Under the pieces are notes generated by a model. It was not told the origin of the DNA and made no database searches. It saw only the letters and a program-made list of their open reading frames with translations. Shown here piece by piece: positions 49,849-59,383 of a stretch of 64,000 nt of DNA. This DNA comes from Streptomyces griseus subsp. griseus (GTDB taxonomy: Bacteria > Actinomycetota > Actinomycetes > Streptomycetales > Streptomycetaceae). The stretch spans positions 233,265 to 297,264 of the forward strand of contig NZ_JOJE01000007.1 in the NCBI RefSeq assembly GCF_000720255.1, given 5' to 3'. Positions within the stretch are counted from its first letter, which is position 1, and every line of letters begins with the position of its first letter. The translations under genes were made by a program, and so were the position numbers.

Positions 49849-51153
49849 GTGAGGTGCGGCTGCCGGCCGATTTCGGGGAAGAGAGCACGTCCCCGCAGAC
49901 GGCGTGGGCTGCGGTTGCTCGCCGTGCTGCCGTTGCTCGCGTCGATGCTCGCCGCGTGCGGCAGCGACGAGGGCGGCGGAGCGCCCACCCTCAACTGGTA
50001 CAACTTCCCCGACGACTCCGGCGCGCTCCAGACGGCCGCGGACCGGTGCAGCAAGGCGTCGGGCGGCCGCTACCGGATCAGCTACAACAAGCTTCCACGC
50101 GCCGCCGACGGCCAGCGCCAGCAGATGGTCCGCCGGCTCGCCGCCAAGGACAACTCGCTCGACATCCTGGGCCTGGACGTCACCTGGGCGGCGGAGTTCG
50201 CCGAGGCGCGCTGGATCCGCGAGTGGACCGGCGCGGCGAAGCGGCGGGCCGTCGAGGGCACCCTGCGGGTACCGCTGCAGACCTCGACCTGGAAGGGCAG
50301 GCTGTACGCCGTCCCGTACAACACCAACACCCAGCTCCTCTGGTACCGCAAGGACCTGGTCCCCACCCCGCCCAAGACGTGGGCCGAGATGATCGCGATG
50401 GCGCGCGTCCTCGCCCGGCAGGGCAAGCCGCACTACGTGGAGATCCAGGGCGCCCAGTACGAGGGCCTGACCGTCTGGTTCAACACGCTGATCAACAGCG
50501 CGGGCGGCTCCATCCTCAACCCGAGCGCGACCGAGCCCTCCCTCGGCCCGCCGGCCGTCAGGGCCGCCGAGGTCATGCGCAGGCTGGCGAACTCCCCGGG
50601 CGCTGACCCCTCCCTGTCCAACCAGATGGAGGACCAGAACCGCCTCGCCATGGAGTCGGGAACGGCGGCGTTCGAGATCAACTACCCGTTCGTCTATCCA
50701 TCGATGAAGGAGAACAACCCGGCCCTGTTCAAGAACTTCGGCTGGGCCCTCTACCCCCGGGTCGAAGCGGGCCGCCCGGCCAGGCCCACCATCGGCGGCA
50801 TCGACCTCGCCGTGAGCGCCTACTCGCGCCACCCCGGCCTGGCCTTCGAGGCGGCCCTGTGCCTGCGCAACCGGGAGAACCAGCTCACCGCCGCGCTCAA
50901 GGGCGGACTGCCGCCCACGCTGCGCGCCCTGTACGACGAGCCGGAGTTCATGAAGGCGTACCCGTTCTCCCGGGAGGTGCTGACTTCCTTGCAGGCGGCG
51001 AGCGTACGGCCGATCACTCCGGCCTACCAGAACATCTCGATCGCGATCTCCCACACGCTGTCCCCGCCGTCGGCGATCAATCCGGTGAGCTCGATCGAGA
51101 CCATCAGGGGCCAGATCGACGATGCCCTGCGATCCGAGGGTGTGATCCCGTGA
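49849..51153 (+). CDS. Sugar-binding lipoprotein of ABC importer (ThuE/LpqY-like)
   Basis: 434 residues. Arg-rich N-terminus, hydrophobic stretch and lipobox LAAC (about residue 37-40), then a type 1 solute-binding fold with LDVTWAAEFAEARWIREWTG, YAVPYNTNTQLLWYRKDLV and IGGIDLAVSAYSRHPGLA (in parts). Closest by impression to trehalose/maltose-binding ThuE/LpqY. The start is uncertain: GTG 49849 has GTGGAG at good spacing; GTG 49843 or an upstream ATG are alternatives. First gene of a coupled four-gene importer operon divergent from the GH43 gene. Confidence 0.88.
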   Translation: MRCGCRPISGKRARPRRRRGLRLLAVLPLLASMLAACGSDEGGGAPTLNWYNFPDDSGALQTAADRCSKASGGRYRISYNKLPRAADGQRQQMVRRLAAKDNSLDILGLDVTWAAEFAEARWIREWTGAAKRRAVEGTLRVPLQTSTWKGRLYAVPYNTNTQLLWYRKDLVPTPPKTWAEMIAMARVLARQGKPHYVEIQGAQYEGLTVWFNTLINSAGGSILNPSATEPSLGPPAVRAAEVMRRLANSPGADPSLSNQMEDQNRLAMESGTAAFEINYPFVYPSMKENNPALFKNFGWALYPRVEAGRPARPTIGGIDLAVSAYSRHPGLAFEAALCLRNRENQLTAALKGGLPPTLRALYDEPEFMKAYPFSREVLTSLQAASVRPITPAYQNISIAISHTLSPPSAINPVSSIETIRGQIDDALRSEGVIP

Positions 51154-52103
51154 GCATGCAAGCCGAACCGGCCGGAGCCCCGCAGCCCCCGGAGGCGGAG
51201 CCGCCGAAGCAGGACCAGGCGGCGATCTCGGCGGGCGCCCGGCAGGAGCGCCGGCTCGGCTGGCTGCTGTGCGCACCCGCCGTGATCATCATGCTCGCCG
51301 TGACCGCCTATCCCATCGGATACGCCGTCTACCTGTCCCTCCAGCGGTACGACCTGCGGTTTCCGGGGCAGGCGAAGTGGGTGGGCCTGAGCAACTACGG
51401 GGCCGTGCTGACCTCCTCGTTCTGGTGGCAGGCGTTCTGGGTGACGCTGTTCATCACCGCCGTGTCCGTGGCCATCGAACTGGTCCTCGGCATGGGCCTC
51501 GCCCTGGTCATGCACCGCACGATCTTCACGCGCGGCGTCGTCCGTACGTCCGTCCTCATCCCGTACGGCATCGTCACCGTGGTCGCCGCCTTCTCCTGGC
51601 AGTACGCCTGGACCCCGGACCTCGGCTACCTCGCCGCGCTGCTGCCCTCGGGTGACGCCCCGCTGACCGAGCAGTGGTCCGCCCTGTGGCTGATCATCCT
51701 CGCCGAGGTGTGGAAGACGACGCCGTTCATGGCCCTGCTGCTGCTCGCGGGCCTCGCCCTGGTCCCCGAGGAGACCCTGAAGGCGGCCATGGTGGACGGC
51801 GCGACGTCCTGGCAGCGGTTCACCAAGGTCATGGTGCCGCTGATGAAGCCGGCGATCCTGGTGGCGCTGCTCTTCCGCACCCTGGACGCGTTCCGGATCT
51901 TCGACAACATCTACATCCTGACCGCGGGCGCCCAGGACACCGGCTCCGTGTCGATCCTCGGGTACGACAACCTGTTCACCGCGCTGAACCTGGGCATCGG
52001 GTCGGCGATCTCGGTCCTGATCTTCATCTGTGTCGGGATCATCGCCTTCACCTTCGTCAAGCTGTTCGGCGCGGCCGCACCGGGCGCGGAGGTGAAGCGC
52101 TGA
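51150..52103 (+). CDS. Sugar ABC importer permease (ThuF/SugA-like)
   Basis: 317 residues, six to seven membrane segments after a ~35-residue Pro/Glu-rich leader. The inner-membrane-component EAA loop is present as [25 protein letters not shown] (in part), with the following [15 protein letters not shown] typical of malto-oligosaccharide/trehalose importers. GTG overlaps the previous stop by 4 bases; an in-frame ATG at 51156 is an alternative. The stop shares a base with the next ATG. Confidence 0.92.
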   Translation: MSMQAEPAGAPQPPEAEPPKQDQAAISAGARQERRLGWLLCAPAVIIMLAVTAYPIGYAVYLSLQRYDLRFPGQAKWVGLSNYGAVLTSSFWWQAFWVTLFITAVSVAIELVLGMGLALVMHRTIFTRGVVRTSVLIPYGIVTVVAAFSWQYAWTPDLGYLAALLPSGDAPLTEQWSALWLIILAEVWKTTPFMALLLLAGLALVPEETLKAAMVDGATSWQRFTKVMVPLMKPAILVALLFRTLDAFRIFDNIYILTAGAQDTGSVSILGYDNLFTALNLGIGSAISVLIFICVGIIAFTFVKLFGAAAPGAEVKR

Positions 52104-52936
52104 TGGCCGCCGTAGGCAAGACGCACGCGACCCGATGGGCCGTCGTCAACATCGTGGTGGTGCTGTACGCCCTGTTCCCGGTGTGGTGGATCGCCGCGCT
52201 GTCGTTCAAGGACCCGAGCACCCTCACCGACGGCGACTACATCCCGAGGGACTGGACCTGGGAGAACTACCGGGGCATCTTCCAGACCTCGGAGTTCACC
52301 AGGGCGCTGATCAACTCGATCGGCATCGCCCTGATCGCCACGGTCATCGCGGTGGTGCTCGGCACCATGGCCGCCTACGCGGTGGCCCGGCTGCGGTTCC
52401 CCGGCAAGCAGGTCCTCATCGGCATGTCGCTGCTGATCGCCATGTTCCCGCCGATCTCCCTGGTGTCACCGCTGTTCAACATCGAGCGGAACATCGGGAT
52501 CTTCGACACCTGGATCGGGCTGATCATCCCGTACATGACCTTCTCGCTGCCGTTGGCGATCTACACCCTGTCGGCGTTCTTCCGGGAGATCCCCTGGGAC
52601 CTGGAGAAGGCCGCCAAGGTGGACGGGGCCACGCCCGCGCAGGCGTTCCGCATGGTCATCGTGCCGCTGGCCGCCCCGGGCGTCTTCACCACGGCGATCC
52701 TCGTGTTCATCTTCTGCTGGAACGACTTCCTGTTCGCGATCTCGCTGACCTCCACGGAGGCCGCGCGGACGGTGCCGGCCGCGATCGCGTTCTTCACGGG
52801 CAGTTCGCAGTTCCAGCAGCCGACCGGGTCGATCGCCGCCGCCGCCGTGGTGATCACCATCCCGATCATCCTGTTCGTTCTGTTCTTCCAGCGGCGGATC
52901 GTCGCCGGACTGACCTCCGGGGCCGTCAAGGGATGA
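52103..52936 (+). CDS. Sugar ABC importer permease (ThuG/SugB-like)
   Basis: 277 residues, six membrane segments. The EAA loop reads [20 protein letters not shown], with [18 protein letters not shown] and [13 protein letters not shown] (in parts) characteristic of the MalG-type partner. Coupled to the upstream permease by a one-base overlap and followed 31 bases later by the operon's own ATPase. Confidence 0.93.
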   Translation: MAAVGKTHATRWAVVNIVVVLYALFPVWWIAALSFKDPSTLTDGDYIPRDWTWENYRGIFQTSEFTRALINSIGIALIATVIAVVLGTMAAYAVARLRFPGKQVLIGMSLLIAMFPPISLVSPLFNIERNIGIFDTWIGLIIPYMTFSLPLAIYTLSAFFREIPWDLEKAAKVDGATPAQAFRMVIVPLAAPGVFTTAILVFIFCWNDFLFAISLTSTEAARTVPAAIAFFTGSSQFQQPTGSIAAAAVVITIPIILFVLFFQRRIVAGLTSGAVKG

Positions 52937-52967
52937 CCCGCGAGGCATAGGCAAGGAGGCACCACCC

Positions 52968-54164
52968 ATGGCCGAGATCGTCCTTGAGGGAGTCACCAAG
53001 CGTTTCCCCGACGGATCCCTCGCCGTCAAGGACGTGGACCTCGACATCGCCGACGGCGAGTTCGTGATCCTCGTCGGGCCGTCCGGATGCGGCAAGTCCA
53101 CCACCCTGAACATGATCGCCGGGCTCGAGGACATCACCGAGGGCACGCTGCGCATCGGGGAGCGGGTCGTCAACGACCTCGCCCCCAAGGAGCGCGACGT
53201 CGCCATGGTGTTCCAGAGCTACGCCCTCTACCCGCACATGAGCGTCCGGGAGAACATGGGGTTCCCGCTGCGCCTGGCCAAGGTGGACAAGGACACCATC
53301 AACACCAAGGTCGAGGAGGCCGCGCGCGTTCTCGACCTGGGCGAGCACCTGGACCGCAAGCCCGCCAACCTCTCGGGCGGGCAGCGCCAGCGCGTCGCCA
53401 TGGGGCGGGCGATCGTCCGCGACCCCAAGGCGTTCCTGATGGACGAACCGCTGTCCAACCTCGACGCCAAGCTCCGCGTGCAGATGCGCACCCAGATCTC
53501 CCGGCTGCAACGACGTCTGGGCACCACCACCGTGTACGTCACCCACGACCAGACCGAGGCGATGACCCTCGGCGACCGCGTCGTGGTCATGAGGCAGGGC
53601 CTGGTCCAGCAGATCGGCACGCCCGCGCAGCTCTACGACCTGCCGCGCAACCTCTTCGTCGCGGGCTTCATCGGCTCCCCGGCGATGAACTTCCTGAACG
53701 CGACCCTGGAGCACGGCGCCCTGCGTTCCCCCCTGGGGGAGATGCCCCTCGACAACCGCATGCGGCAGGAGTTGGAACGGCAGGACGCGCCCCGCGAGGT
53801 CATCATCGGACTGCGTCCGGAGGCCTTCGAGGACGCGGCCCTGTCCCGGCAGCGGGGAGGTACCGGCCCCGTCTTCACCGCCACCGTCGACGTGCTGGAG
53901 TCGCTGGGCTCCGACGTGTACGTCTACTTCTCCGCCGAGGGCGGGCCCGTGCAGACCGCCGAACTGGAGGAACTGGCCACCGACTCGGGCGCGCGGGACA
54001 CCGGCGCCGGGGACGGGGGCGGCCAGCAGATCGTGGCCCGCCTGGACGCCGCGACCCGCGCCCGCGAGGGACAACAGGTGGAGCTCCAGGTCGACACGGC
54101 CAAGGCGCACGTGTTCGACCCGAGGACCGGCGTGAACCTGACGCATCCGGAGACCGCCCGCTGA
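52968..54164 (+). CDS. Sugar ABC importer ATPase (UgpC/MsiK-like)
   Basis: 398 residues. Walker [11 protein letters not shown]-loop [13 protein letters not shown], signature [15 protein letters not shown], Walker [17 protein letters not shown]-loop [11 protein letters not shown], and a C-terminal TOBE/regulatory domain (from about 240). Streptomyces sugar importers commonly lack an ATPase and share MsiK; this operon has a dedicated one, as do mycobacterial LpqY-SugABC and rhizobial Thu systems. The C-terminal part has an extra Gly/Asp-rich insertion ([15 protein letters not shown]). GGAGG precedes the ATG. Confidence 0.94.
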   Translation: MAEIVLEGVTKRFPDGSLAVKDVDLDIADGEFVILVGPSGCGKSTTLNMIAGLEDITEGTLRIGERVVNDLAPKERDVAMVFQSYALYPHMSVRENMGFPLRLAKVDKDTINTKVEEAARVLDLGEHLDRKPANLSGGQRQRVAMGRAIVRDPKAFLMDEPLSNLDAKLRVQMRTQISRLQRRLGTTTVYVTHDQTEAMTLGDRVVVMRQGLVQQIGTPAQLYDLPRNLFVAGFIGSPAMNFLNATLEHGALRSPLGEMPLDNRMRQELERQDAPREVIIGLRPEAFEDAALSRQRGGTGPVFTATVDVLESLGSDVYVYFSAEGGPVQTAELEELATDSGARDTGAGDGGGQQIVARLDAATRAREGQQVELQVDTAKAHVFDPRTGVNLTHPETAR

Positions 54165-54201
54165 CGCACCCTGCCCGGCCGGGCTCGCCGCGCCGATCCG
54201 C

Positions 54202-54861
54202 TCAGCGCGCCCCGCCGGGCCGGGGGACCTCGTCCAGCGCCGGCGCGATGACCGCGAAGGCCCGATCGGTGAGTACGACGGGATCCTCGGTGCCCTCGCT
54301 GCCGCTCCACCGATGCAGCACCGTGTCGAAGGCGCTGAGCGCCATTCCGGCGGCCAGTCGCGGGTAGAGGTCGGCGTCCGGGGCCAGGCCCAGGCGCCCG
54401 GCCAGCTCCGTCGCCAGGGCGTCCCGCCACTGCGCCTGCCGTTCCAGGAAACGGGCGTACAGGGCGGGGGTGCGCAGGATCAGCCGGACCACCCGTAGGG
54501 CCCTGGCGGCGTGGTCGGAGTGGTCGGCGCAGGCTGCGACCGGGACCTGGACGGTGTGCCGCAGCGCCACCGACGGGGATTCGGCGGCGGGGCGCGCCGC
54601 CAGCTCGTCGCGCATGTCGGCGCCCATGCCGGCCAGGAACTGGACGACGACGTCCTCCTTCGAGGCGAAGTACCGGAAGAACGTCCGCTTGGACACCCCG
54701 GCCGCCGCCACGATCTCGTCGACGGTGACTCCGTCGAAGCCCTTCAGCGCGAGCAGTTGCAAGGCCGCCTCGGTCAACTCGTCCGAGACGAGCTGGCGTT
54801 TGCGCTGGGCGAGGGAGGTGTCGGGCCGAGGGTTCACCAGATCATCGTAGCGCGGTGTCAT
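54202..54861 (-). CDS. TetR-family regulator
   Basis: 219 residues. HTH segment TEAALQLLALKGFDGVTVDEIVAAAGVSKRTFFRYFASKEDVV (given here in its short parts: GFDGVTVDEIVAAAGVSKRT, FFRYFASKEDVV). A MftR-like C-terminal domain follows. ATG 54861 abuts a 13-bp palindrome; ATG 54888 would run through it and is rejected. Divergent from an SDR gene 56 bases away, the classic layout for a TetR repressor of a single enzyme. Confidence 0.91.
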   Translation of the reverse strand: MTPRYDDLVNPRPDTSLAQRKRQLVSDELTEAALQLLALKGFDGVTVDEIVAAAGVSKRTFFRYFASKEDVVVQFLAGMGADMRDELAARPAAESPSVALRHTVQVPVAACADHSDHAARALRVVRLILRTPALYARFLERQAQWRDALATELAGRLGLAPDADLYPRLAAGMALSAFDTVLHRWSGSEGTEDPVVLTDRAFAVIAPALDEVPRPGGAR

Positions 54862-54865
54862 GTAT

Positions 54866-54878
54866 GGCACCAAGTGCC
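54866..54878 (-). promoter_or_regulatory. Palindrome in the TetR-SDR divergent promoter
   Basis: GGCACCAAGTGCC has perfect 5-base arms around CAA. Two further half-sites occur: TTGACACTTGATGCCACTCA carries CTTGA/TCAAG arms, and GTGCCTT (54874-54880) is repeated inverted as AAGGCAC (54901-54907). TTGACA at 54882 may be the -35 of the SDR gene. Likely TetR binding region. Confidence 0.6.
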
Positions 54879-54917
54879 TTCTTGACACTTGATGCCACTC
54901 AAGGCACGGTGTGGCGT

Positions 54918-55856
54918 ATGACCGAACGACAGCAATGGACCGCCGACCGGATACCGGACCAGAGCGGGCGGGTGTTCGTCGTCACCGGGGCCAACAGCGG
55001 CCTGGGACTCGCGACCACCCGGGCCATCGCCCGAAAGGGCGCGCACGTGATCCTCGCGGTGCGCGACGAGGACAAGGGGCGGCGGGCGGCCGCGCGGATC
55101 ACCGCCGAGCAGCCGGACGCCCGCCTCGACGTGCGCCGGATCGACCTGGCCGACCTCGACTCCGTCCGCGCCTTCGCCGACCGGACGCACACCGAGCACA
55201 CCCGGCTGGACGTCCTGGTCAACAACGCCGGGGTGATGGCGCCGCCGCGCACGCTCAGCGCGCAGGGCCACGAGGTGCAGTTCGCCGCCAACCACCTCGG
55301 GCACTTCGCCCTCACCGGCCTGCTCCTGGACCTGCTGACCGCCGGGCGCGACCCCAGGGTGGTCACGGTGAGCTCGATGAACCACCGGCAGGGGCGACTG
55401 AACCTCGACGACCTCGCCGCCGAGCGCCGCTACTCACCGATGGGTTTCTACAACCAGTCCAAGCTGGCCAACGCCGTCTTCGGCCAGGAGCTGGACCGCC
55501 GGCTCACCGAGGCGGGCAGCCCGGTGCGCAGCCTGCTCGCGCACCCCGGCTACAGCGCGACGAACCTCCAGTTCGACGGGCCGGTCGCCCTGGTCAGCCT
55601 GCTCTTCGGCCGTGTCCTCGGCCCGTTGCTCGCGCAGCCCCCGGACCGGGGCGCGCTGCCGCAGCTGTACGCGGCCACCGCCCGCGACGTGACGGGCGGC
55701 GACTTCATCGGCCCCGACGGCCTCGGCGAACTGCGCGGCCATCCGACCCGGGTGCCGCTCTCGGCGGCGGCACGGGACGCCGGGACGGGTCGGCGGCTGT
55801 GGGAGGCGTCGGAGGAGCTGACGGGGGTGCGGTTCGTCTTTCCCACGTCCGTGTGA
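54918..55856 (+). CDS. Short-chain dehydrogenase/reductase (retinol-dehydrogenase-like)
   Basis: 312 residues. NAD(P) motif TGANSGLGLATTRA, VNNAGVMAPP, the serine in VVTVSSMNH, and the catalytic YNQSK are intact, followed by LAHPGYSATNLQ. Probably NADP-dependent, with substrate unknown. It is divergent from the TetR gene and likely its target, so the inducer may be the enzyme's substrate. The ATG follows GGTGTGGCGT, a weak ribosome site. Confidence 0.92.
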   Translation: MTERQQWTADRIPDQSGRVFVVTGANSGLGLATTRAIARKGAHVILAVRDEDKGRRAAARITAEQPDARLDVRRIDLADLDSVRAFADRTHTEHTRLDVLVNNAGVMAPPRTLSAQGHEVQFAANHLGHFALTGLLLDLLTAGRDPRVVTVSSMNHRQGRLNLDDLAAERRYSPMGFYNQSKLANAVFGQELDRRLTEAGSPVRSLLAHPGYSATNLQFDGPVALVSLLFGRVLGPLLAQPPDRGALPQLYAATARDVTGGDFIGPDGLGELRGHPTRVPLSAAARDAGTGRRLWEASEELTGVRFVFPTSV

Positions 55857-55863
55857 GGCGCGG

Positions 55864-56262
55864 TCAGCGGCGCGCCCGGGAGCGGGTCTCGCGCGGCGGG
55901 CGGATGAACTGGAGCTCCAGGGTGAGCGGGGGGTCGGCGACGCCGGGGCCGCCGGCGTCGGCCCAGCCGATCAGGTCGTCCGTGCAGTCGTCACCCATCG
56001 CGAAGCCCACCCAGACCGCACGCCCGCCGGCCAGCCGTCCGGCGGTGGAGGGCTGCACGACGACGACGTTGGCCTGGTCGCAGGGGCCCAGACAGTCCGT
56101 CGTACGGACGGTGAACCGCCCGCCGGAGGCGGCCGCACCGGCGCGCAGCCGGTCCAGCTGCCAGGCGTGGTCGGCGTCGGGGTACTTGCGGGGATCGCCG
56201 CAGCAGCAGCCGCGGCACACCACGAGGGTGCACGGCCGCTGCCCGGCCCGTATCACCGGCAC
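55864..56262 (-). CDS. [2Fe-2S] thioredoxin-like ferredoxin domain protein
   Basis: 132 residues. The cysteine pattern VCRGCCCGDPRKYPD and TTDCLGPCDQANVVVVQP matches the thioredoxin-like [2Fe-2S] fold (NuoE-like C-x4/5-C...C-x3-C). The redox partner is unknown. The GTG at 56262 lies 3 bases after the stop of the NUDIX-like gene, so the two are co-transcribed. Three consecutive cysteines leave the exact ligand set open. Confidence 0.85.
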   Translation of the reverse strand: MPVIRAGQRPCTLVVCRGCCCGDPRKYPDADHAWQLDRLRAGAAASGGRFTVRTTDCLGPCDQANVVVVQPSTAGRLAGGRAVWVGFAMGDDCTDDLIGWADAGGPGVADPPLTLELQFIRPPRETRSRARR

Positions 56263-56265
56263 CGG

Positions 56266-56802
56266 TCAGGAGGCCAGTCCGACGTGGGCCAGCGCCTGCC
56301 GCAGCAGAAAGCCGTGACCGCCCGGCATCTCGCTCTGCACCCCCGGCGACAGCGCCTCCTGGGGGCTGAACCAGACCAGGTCGAGGGCGTCCTGCCGGGG
56401 ACGGCAGTCGCCGGTCACCGGGACGATGTAGGCGAGGGACACGGCGTGCTGACGCGGGTCGTGGTACGGCGAGACGCCCTGCGTCGGGAAGTACTCGGCG
56501 ACGGTGAACGGCTGGAGGGAGGTCGGGACCCGGGGCAGGGCCACCGGGCCGAGGTCCTTCTCCAGGTGGCGAAGGAGGGCGTCGCGGACGCGCTCGTGGT
56601 GCATCACCCGGCCGGAGACCAGGGTCCGGCTGACATTGCCGTCCGGTCCGATGCGCAGCAGCAGTCCGATGCTGGTGACTTCGCCGCTGTCGTCGACGCG
56701 GACGGGCACGGCCTCGACGTACAGGATCGGCATGCGGGCGCGCGCCGATTCGAGCTCGTCGGACGTCAGCCAACCGGGCGTGGTTTCGGTCATGTCAGAC
56801 AT
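56266..56802 (-). CDS. NUDIX-like hydrolase family protein (DUF4916)
   Basis: 178 residues: MPILYVEAVPVRVDDSGEV, IGLLLRIGPDG, HHERVRDALLRHLEKDLGP and YHDPRQHAVSLAYIVPVTGD (in parts). This matches, from memory, actinobacterial DUF4916/NUDIX-fold proteins. The full Nudix box (Gx5Ex7REUxEExGU) is not visible; only a degenerate form may remain, so hydrolase activity is doubtful. Co-transcribed with the [2Fe-2S] protein. An ATG at 56793 (MTETTPG) is an alternative start. Confidence 0.82.
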   Translation of the reverse strand: MSDMTETTPGWLTSDELESARARMPILYVEAVPVRVDDSGEVTSIGLLLRIGPDGNVSRTLVSGRVMHHERVRDALLRHLEKDLGPVALPRVPTSLQPFTVAEYFPTQGVSPYHDPRQHAVSLAYIVPVTGDCRPRQDALDLVWFSPQEALSPGVQSEMPGGHGFLLRQALAHVGLAS

Positions 56803-56817
56803 TGCTTGATCATACTT

Positions 56818-57939
56818 TCAGGAGTCGGCGGGCCAACGGTAGACCTGACGGGCGTTGTCCGCTCCCGCCCACCGGGCGATGCGCAGCGCGTCGGGCAGAC
56901 TCAGTTCGTCGCCGTCCACCCGGTCCTGGAGCAATTCGCCCAGTCCCCTGCGGAAGGCCAGCGCACCGAGCCAGTGGAACTCCGAGACACCGTATGCGTC
57001 GGAGCTGTACAGCAGTTTGCGGAACGGTGTGATCTCCAACGCCTCCGCCACCACCGCCCGGGCCCGCGCGGGGCCGACGTAGTGGAGGGTGAGGCCGACG
57101 TCGAGGTACACCTGTTCGAACACCGTGGCCAGGTAGGCGGCCTGGCGCTGGTAGGGCCAGCAGTGCAGCAGGAGCACCGGGATCGTGCCGGCGGTCAGGT
57201 GCAACCAGTCGGTGAGCAGCGTGGGATCGGTGCGGTGCAGCCGGATGTCGTTGTCGCCGAAGCCGGTGTGGAGCTGGAGCGGCAGGCCCAGGTCGACGGC
57301 GGTCCACAGCAGGTGCCGTACGAGAACCGGGTCGTCGAGGCGGCCGCCCCGTAGCAGCCATCGCCGGGCCGCCTGCGTGACGTCGGCCGCGGCCGGGCGG
57401 GCCGGGTCCAGGTCGAAGCCGGTCCGGTAGGCGGCCACGGACTTCACGCCCACCACCCCGGGCCGCGCCACGGCGTCCCGGGCGGCCCGCGCGAACGTCC
57501 CGGCGTACTCGTCCGGTTCGACGCCGTCGGCCGCCACCCGCTCGGCAACGCTCTCCAGCCGGACGATCTCGTACGTCTCGTACGTGCCGAAGGCGTCCCC
57601 GGTGAGGTCCGCGGGTCCGAAGCCCGTGTCGACGCAGAACACCTCCACCCCCGCCGCGGCCAGGAAGCGCCGGTCGACCTCGCGCCGGCCCAGTTCGGCC
57701 CGGCGGGCCAGGTAAGCCTCGGCCGGGGCGTGGCGGGGCAGGTCGAGCAGGGGAGCGCAGTGGCGGCGCACGGCCACGCCCACGGGGCTGTCGAACGGCG
57801 AGATCCCGCTGCCCGGCCACCGCTCGCCCTCGGTGATCAGCGACTCGAAGTCCGCCCGGTCCAGGTCGACGGCGACCACGCCGTGGCAGTGGTGGTCGAC
57901 CAGCCGCAGCTCGGCGAGGGTGTCGTGGACCGCGCCCAT
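56818..57939 (-). CDS. Amidohydrolase, FluG N-terminal-like
   Basis: 373 residues of a TIM-barrel amidohydrolase. Metal-ligand candidates are VDHHCHG near residue 15, LHTGFGDND, LHCWPYQRQAAYLA and LYSSDAYGVSEF (the C-terminal Asp). It abuts the glutamine-synthetase-like gene with no gap, and the two products correspond to the N- and C-terminal halves of fungal FluG. Probably hydrolyses an amide or gamma-glutamyl compound made or used by that partner; substrate unknown. Confidence 0.88.
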   Translation of the reverse strand: MGAVHDTLAELRLVDHHCHGVVAVDLDRADFESLITEGERWPGSGISPFDSPVGVAVRRHCAPLLDLPRHAPAEAYLARRAELGRREVDRRFLAAAGVEVFCVDTGFGPADLTGDAFGTYETYEIVRLESVAERVAADGVEPDEYAGTFARAARDAVARPGVVGVKSVAAYRTGFDLDPARPAAADVTQAARRWLLRGGRLDDPVLVRHLLWTAVDLGLPLQLHTGFGDNDIRLHRTDPTLLTDWLHLTAGTIPVLLLHCWPYQRQAAYLATVFEQVYLDVGLTLHYVGPARARAVVAEALEITPFRKLLYSSDAYGVSEFHWLGALAFRRGLGELLQDRVDGDELSLPDALRIARWAGADNARQVYRWPADS

Positions 57940-59343
57940 TCAGTACACCCAGCGGTATGCCGCCGCGACCCGGTCGTCGTCGAGACCGTGCACCGCGGCG
58001 ATCTCCCCCTCGCGCACGGCGGCCACGGCGTCGGCGAGGACCGGGCCCAGCGCGCCCCGCAGCTCCCCGTCCGCGCGGAACTCCTCGACGGCCTCGGTCA
58101 GCGAGGTCGGCAGCCGGCGCACTCCCCGGGCGGCGGCCTCCTCGGCGTCGAGACCGGCCGGATCACCGGTGACCTCCTCGGGCAGCGACGCGCCCGACGC
58201 CAGGCCGTCCAGGCCCGCGGCGATCAGGCAGCCGAGGGCGAGATACGGGTTGGCGGCCAGGTCCACGGGTTTCACCTCCAGGTTCGCCTGCTGGTCGCGC
58301 AGTCCCGCCGTGCCGGTCACCACCCGGATCGCGGTCTCGCGGGTCTCCAGACCCCAGCAGGTGAAGACCCCGGCCCACTGGGACGGCTTGAGCCGCAGAT
58401 GGCTGGCCGGGCTCGGCGCCGTCACGGCGGTGAGGGCCGGGAGGTGCGCCAGCACACCGGCCGCGAAGGACTCGGCGTCGGCCGTCATGCCGTACCGGCG
58501 CTCACCCCCGGAGTGCAGGTTCCTGCCGTCGCGCCAGGCGGAGAGGTGGACGTGGCCGCCGTTGCCGACGCCCCGTGCGACGACGGCGGGGGAGAAGGAG
58601 ACCCGCAGCCCGTGGCGCTGTGCCACCGCCCGGACCGTCTGCCGCACCAGCACACTGCGGTCGGCCGCCGCCACCGGGTCGAGCGCGCCCACCGAGACCT
58701 CGAACTGCCCGGCCGCGTACTCGGGATGGACCTGGTCGACGTCCACGCCCTGCGCGGCGAGCGCGGCCAGCAGATCGCCCAGGTAGTCGCTCAGCTCCAC
58801 CTGGCGGGTGGCCCCGTACGCCGGGCCGGTCGTCGCCGGCACGAACTCCCCGTCGGGCGCCGAGCCCCGGCCGACCGTCCACTCGATCTCGATGCCCGCG
58901 CGGAAGGTGAGGCCGTGGTCGCGGGCCGCGGCGGCGACGATCCGGCGCAGGAAGGTGCGGGAGCACCCCGGGTGCCGCTCCCCGTCCTGCGTGATCCGGT
59001 CGACCGGTGCCCACGCCCAGCCGGGCTGTGCGGCGAGCACCACCACTTGGTCGAGGTCGGGGTAGAGGCGCAGGTCGCCGTCGGGGGAGCCGAGCACGTC
59101 GGTGGTGACGATGTGGTCGTTGGCCAGGAAGGTGTCGAACACGGGGGACATGCCCACCCCCCAGGCCGCCGCCGAGGCCAGCCGGGAGGTGGGGACCGTC
59201 TTCACCCGGCCGATGCCCGCGGTGTCGACGTACGCCAGGACGATCCCGTGCACGCCCTGCTCGAAGAGGCTCCTGCTGAGCGCGGTGGCCCGGTCGACGT
59301 CGCCGGGGCGCCCACCGGGAACGGGATCGGCAAGGGTGGTCAT
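57940..59343 (-). CDS. Glutamine synthetase-like ligase (GlnA/FluG C-terminal type)
   Basis: 467 residues. Beta-grasp N-terminal domain with YVDTAGIGRVKTVP, metal-site segments AGIEIEW, VHPEYAAGQFEVSV and GNGGHVHLS, the SPASHLRLKPSQWAG loop in place of the NxNSYKRL of true GlnA, ETRETAIRV, and LEVKPVDLAANPYLAL. The changed loops suggest gamma-glutamylation of an amine rather than ammonia assimilation (inference; Streptomyces GlnA-like enzymes acting on polyamines or ethanolamine are known). Translationally adjacent to the amidohydrolase. Confidence 0.88.
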   Translation of the reverse strand: MTTLADPVPGGRPGDVDRATALSRSLFEQGVHGIVLAYVDTAGIGRVKTVPTSRLASAAAWGVGMSPVFDTFLANDHIVTTDVLGSPDGDLRLYPDLDQVVVLAAQPGWAWAPVDRITQDGERHPGCSRTFLRRIVAAAARDHGLTFRAGIEIEWTVGRGSAPDGEFVPATTGPAYGATRQVELSDYLGDLLAALAAQGVDVDQVHPEYAAGQFEVSVGALDPVAAADRSVLVRQTVRAVAQRHGLRVSFSPAVVARGVGNGGHVHLSAWRDGRNLHSGGERRYGMTADAESFAAGVLAHLPALTAVTAPSPASHLRLKPSQWAGVFTCWGLETRETAIRVVTGTAGLRDQQANLEVKPVDLAANPYLALGCLIAAGLDGLASGASLPEEVTGDPAGLDAEEAAARGVRRLPTSLTEAVEEFRADGELRGALGPVLADAVAAVREGEIAAVHGLDDDRVAAAYRWVY

Positions 59344-59383
59344 ACGTCCTCCACGTCGAGGTCCGCCACGGTCGGTGTGTCCG

